A DNA stretch of 42,561 nucleotides from Kofleriaceae bacterium (lineage in GTDB: Bacteria > Myxococcota_A > Polyangia > Haliangiales > Haliangiaceae): positions 1-42,561 of the forward strand of contig JAGPCO010000063.1 in NCBI GenBank assembly GCA_018058095.1. Reading direction: 5' to 3'. A model generated the notes under the pieces. It did not search any database and was not told the DNA's origin. It was given only the letters and a program-made list of their open reading frames with translations. The translations under genes and the position numbers were made by a program. Within the stretch, counting starts at the first letter, position 1; each line of letters begins with the position of its first letter. Of this stretch, positions 42,079 through 42,561 are shown in pieces.

Positions 42079-42084
42079 AGTGTA
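42079..42084 (-). promoter_or_regulatory. TANNNT -10 box (TACACT), leaderless geometry
   Basis: TACACT ends 7 nt before the ATG at 42071. Confidence 0.6.
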
Positions 42085-42114
42085 CTTCGGTCGTCGCCGT
42101 GCGACGCTCGGGCC

Positions 42115-42561
42115 ATGATCGAGCTCGTCAGGGTGGGCCAGGTGGGTATCGACACGCGTCACGCGCTGGCGGTGAGCGACGACGGCTCCCGCGTGGTGCT
42201 GGGCCGGTCGTTCGACCCGCGGCTCGAGCTGGTCGAGGTCGCGACCGGCGCGGTGCGGGCGCAGGTCGAGATCCCCGGCACCCACGGTGGACGGCTGGCG
42301 GCCCTCACGCGCGACGGCGCCGCCGTGGCCATCGGCTCTGGCGGCCACCACGAACAGGCGCACCACTTGTTCTGGTGGGAGCTCGTGACCGGCGTCGCGA
42401 CCGAGCTGCCGACGGGCGACGTCCGCGAGGTGCGATGGGTCGCCCCGCGCGCCGACGGGCGCTACCTGGCCGCCGTCGGCCGCTCGAAGGGCCTGGTGGT
42501 GGTCGAGGTGGCCACACGCGCCGTGGTCTTCAGCGCCACCATCGCCAAGCTGTTCCCGCGC
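42115..42561 (+). CDS. Beta-propeller-like protein, 3' end cut by the window
   Basis: An open frame of 149 codons begins MIELVRVGQVGIDTRHALAV and runs off the edge. Repeated blades of the form ALAVSDDGSRVVLGRS, LAALTRDGAAVAIGSG and YLAAVGRSKGLVVVEVATRA indicate a WD40/quinoprotein-like propeller. No signal peptide, so cytoplasmic. GACGCT, one base from TANNNT, ends 6 nt upstream. It is divergent from the WGR-like gene, 43 nt apart. Confidence 0.7.
   Translation, partial: MIELVRVGQVGIDTRHALAVSDDGSRVVLGRSFDPRLELVEVATGAVRAQVEIPGTHGGRLAALTRDGAAVAIGSGGHHEQAHHLFWWELVTGVATELPTGDVREVRWVAPRADGRYLAAVGRSKGLVVVEVATRAVVFSATIAKLFPR

Overview
The window is very GC-rich, densely coded DNA from what looks like a myxobacterium (phylum Myxococcota, probably a Haliangium/Kofleriaceae-type lineage). 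The basis is the family content: about 17 of 41 genes encode lipoproteins with a lipobox cysteine followed by an Asp/Ala/Gly/Pro-rich linker. There is also an AgmX/PglI C-terminal domain protein, a MYXO-CTERM-like tail, Cys-rich myxobacterial repeats, a CotH-kinase lipoprotein and a giant SpvB/FG-GAP/RHS protein. This placement is inference; no rRNA or marker gene is present. I saw no tRNA, rRNA, CRISPR array or insertion sequence.

Layout. 1-6.8 kb: 3'-truncated hydrolase lipoprotein, DHFR-like reductase, radical SAM protein, malate:quinone oxidoreductase (mqo), AgmX/PglI lipoprotein, YdeI-type protein, a small conserved-looking protein, and an orphan polymorphic-toxin immunity fusion. 6.8-15 kb: lipoproteins, a cystathionine gamma-synthase-like PLP enzyme, two convergent GFA-fold zinc proteins and a CotH lipoprotein. 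15-24.8 kb: one minus-strand operon holding a lipoprotein metzincin protease with a PLL-like propeller, a 2510-residue RHS protein with an unrecognised C-terminal domain, and a translationally coupled small membrane protein; a 53-codon Pro-rich peptide may follow. 24.9-31 kb: pilin-like lipoprotein, DJ-1/YHS fusion, small lipoproteins, a GST, and a decayed beta-propeller gene. 31-42.5 kb: more lipoproteins, a membrane protein coupled to an AraC/GyrI-like regulator, an esterase, a ThiD-VOC fusion, a zinc-phospholipase-like MYXO-CTERM protein, a class A beta-lactamase, a WGR-like protein and a 3'-truncated beta-propeller protein.

Two regulatory patterns stand out. First, sixteen starts have a TANNNT box ending exactly 6 or 7 nt before the start codon. 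That is the geometry of leaderless transcription and it fixes several start codons, including GTG starts. Second, the protease and RHS genes share a 39-nt leader of identical length and spacing that folds into two small hairpins. The second hairpin shows a compensatory base-pair change and displays the invariant loop ACCUCCUGG, which is complementary to a Shine-Dalgarno sequence, where the ribosome-binding site should be. I consider this leader and the operon it controls the best candidate for an undescribed system here.

No stretch over about 300 bases lacks a gene except 14952-15255, which holds only the doubtful small peptide gene at 14986-15147 and a CGG trinucleotide run. The longest other gap, 7728-7988, lies between two divergent lipoprotein genes; I see no gene in it.
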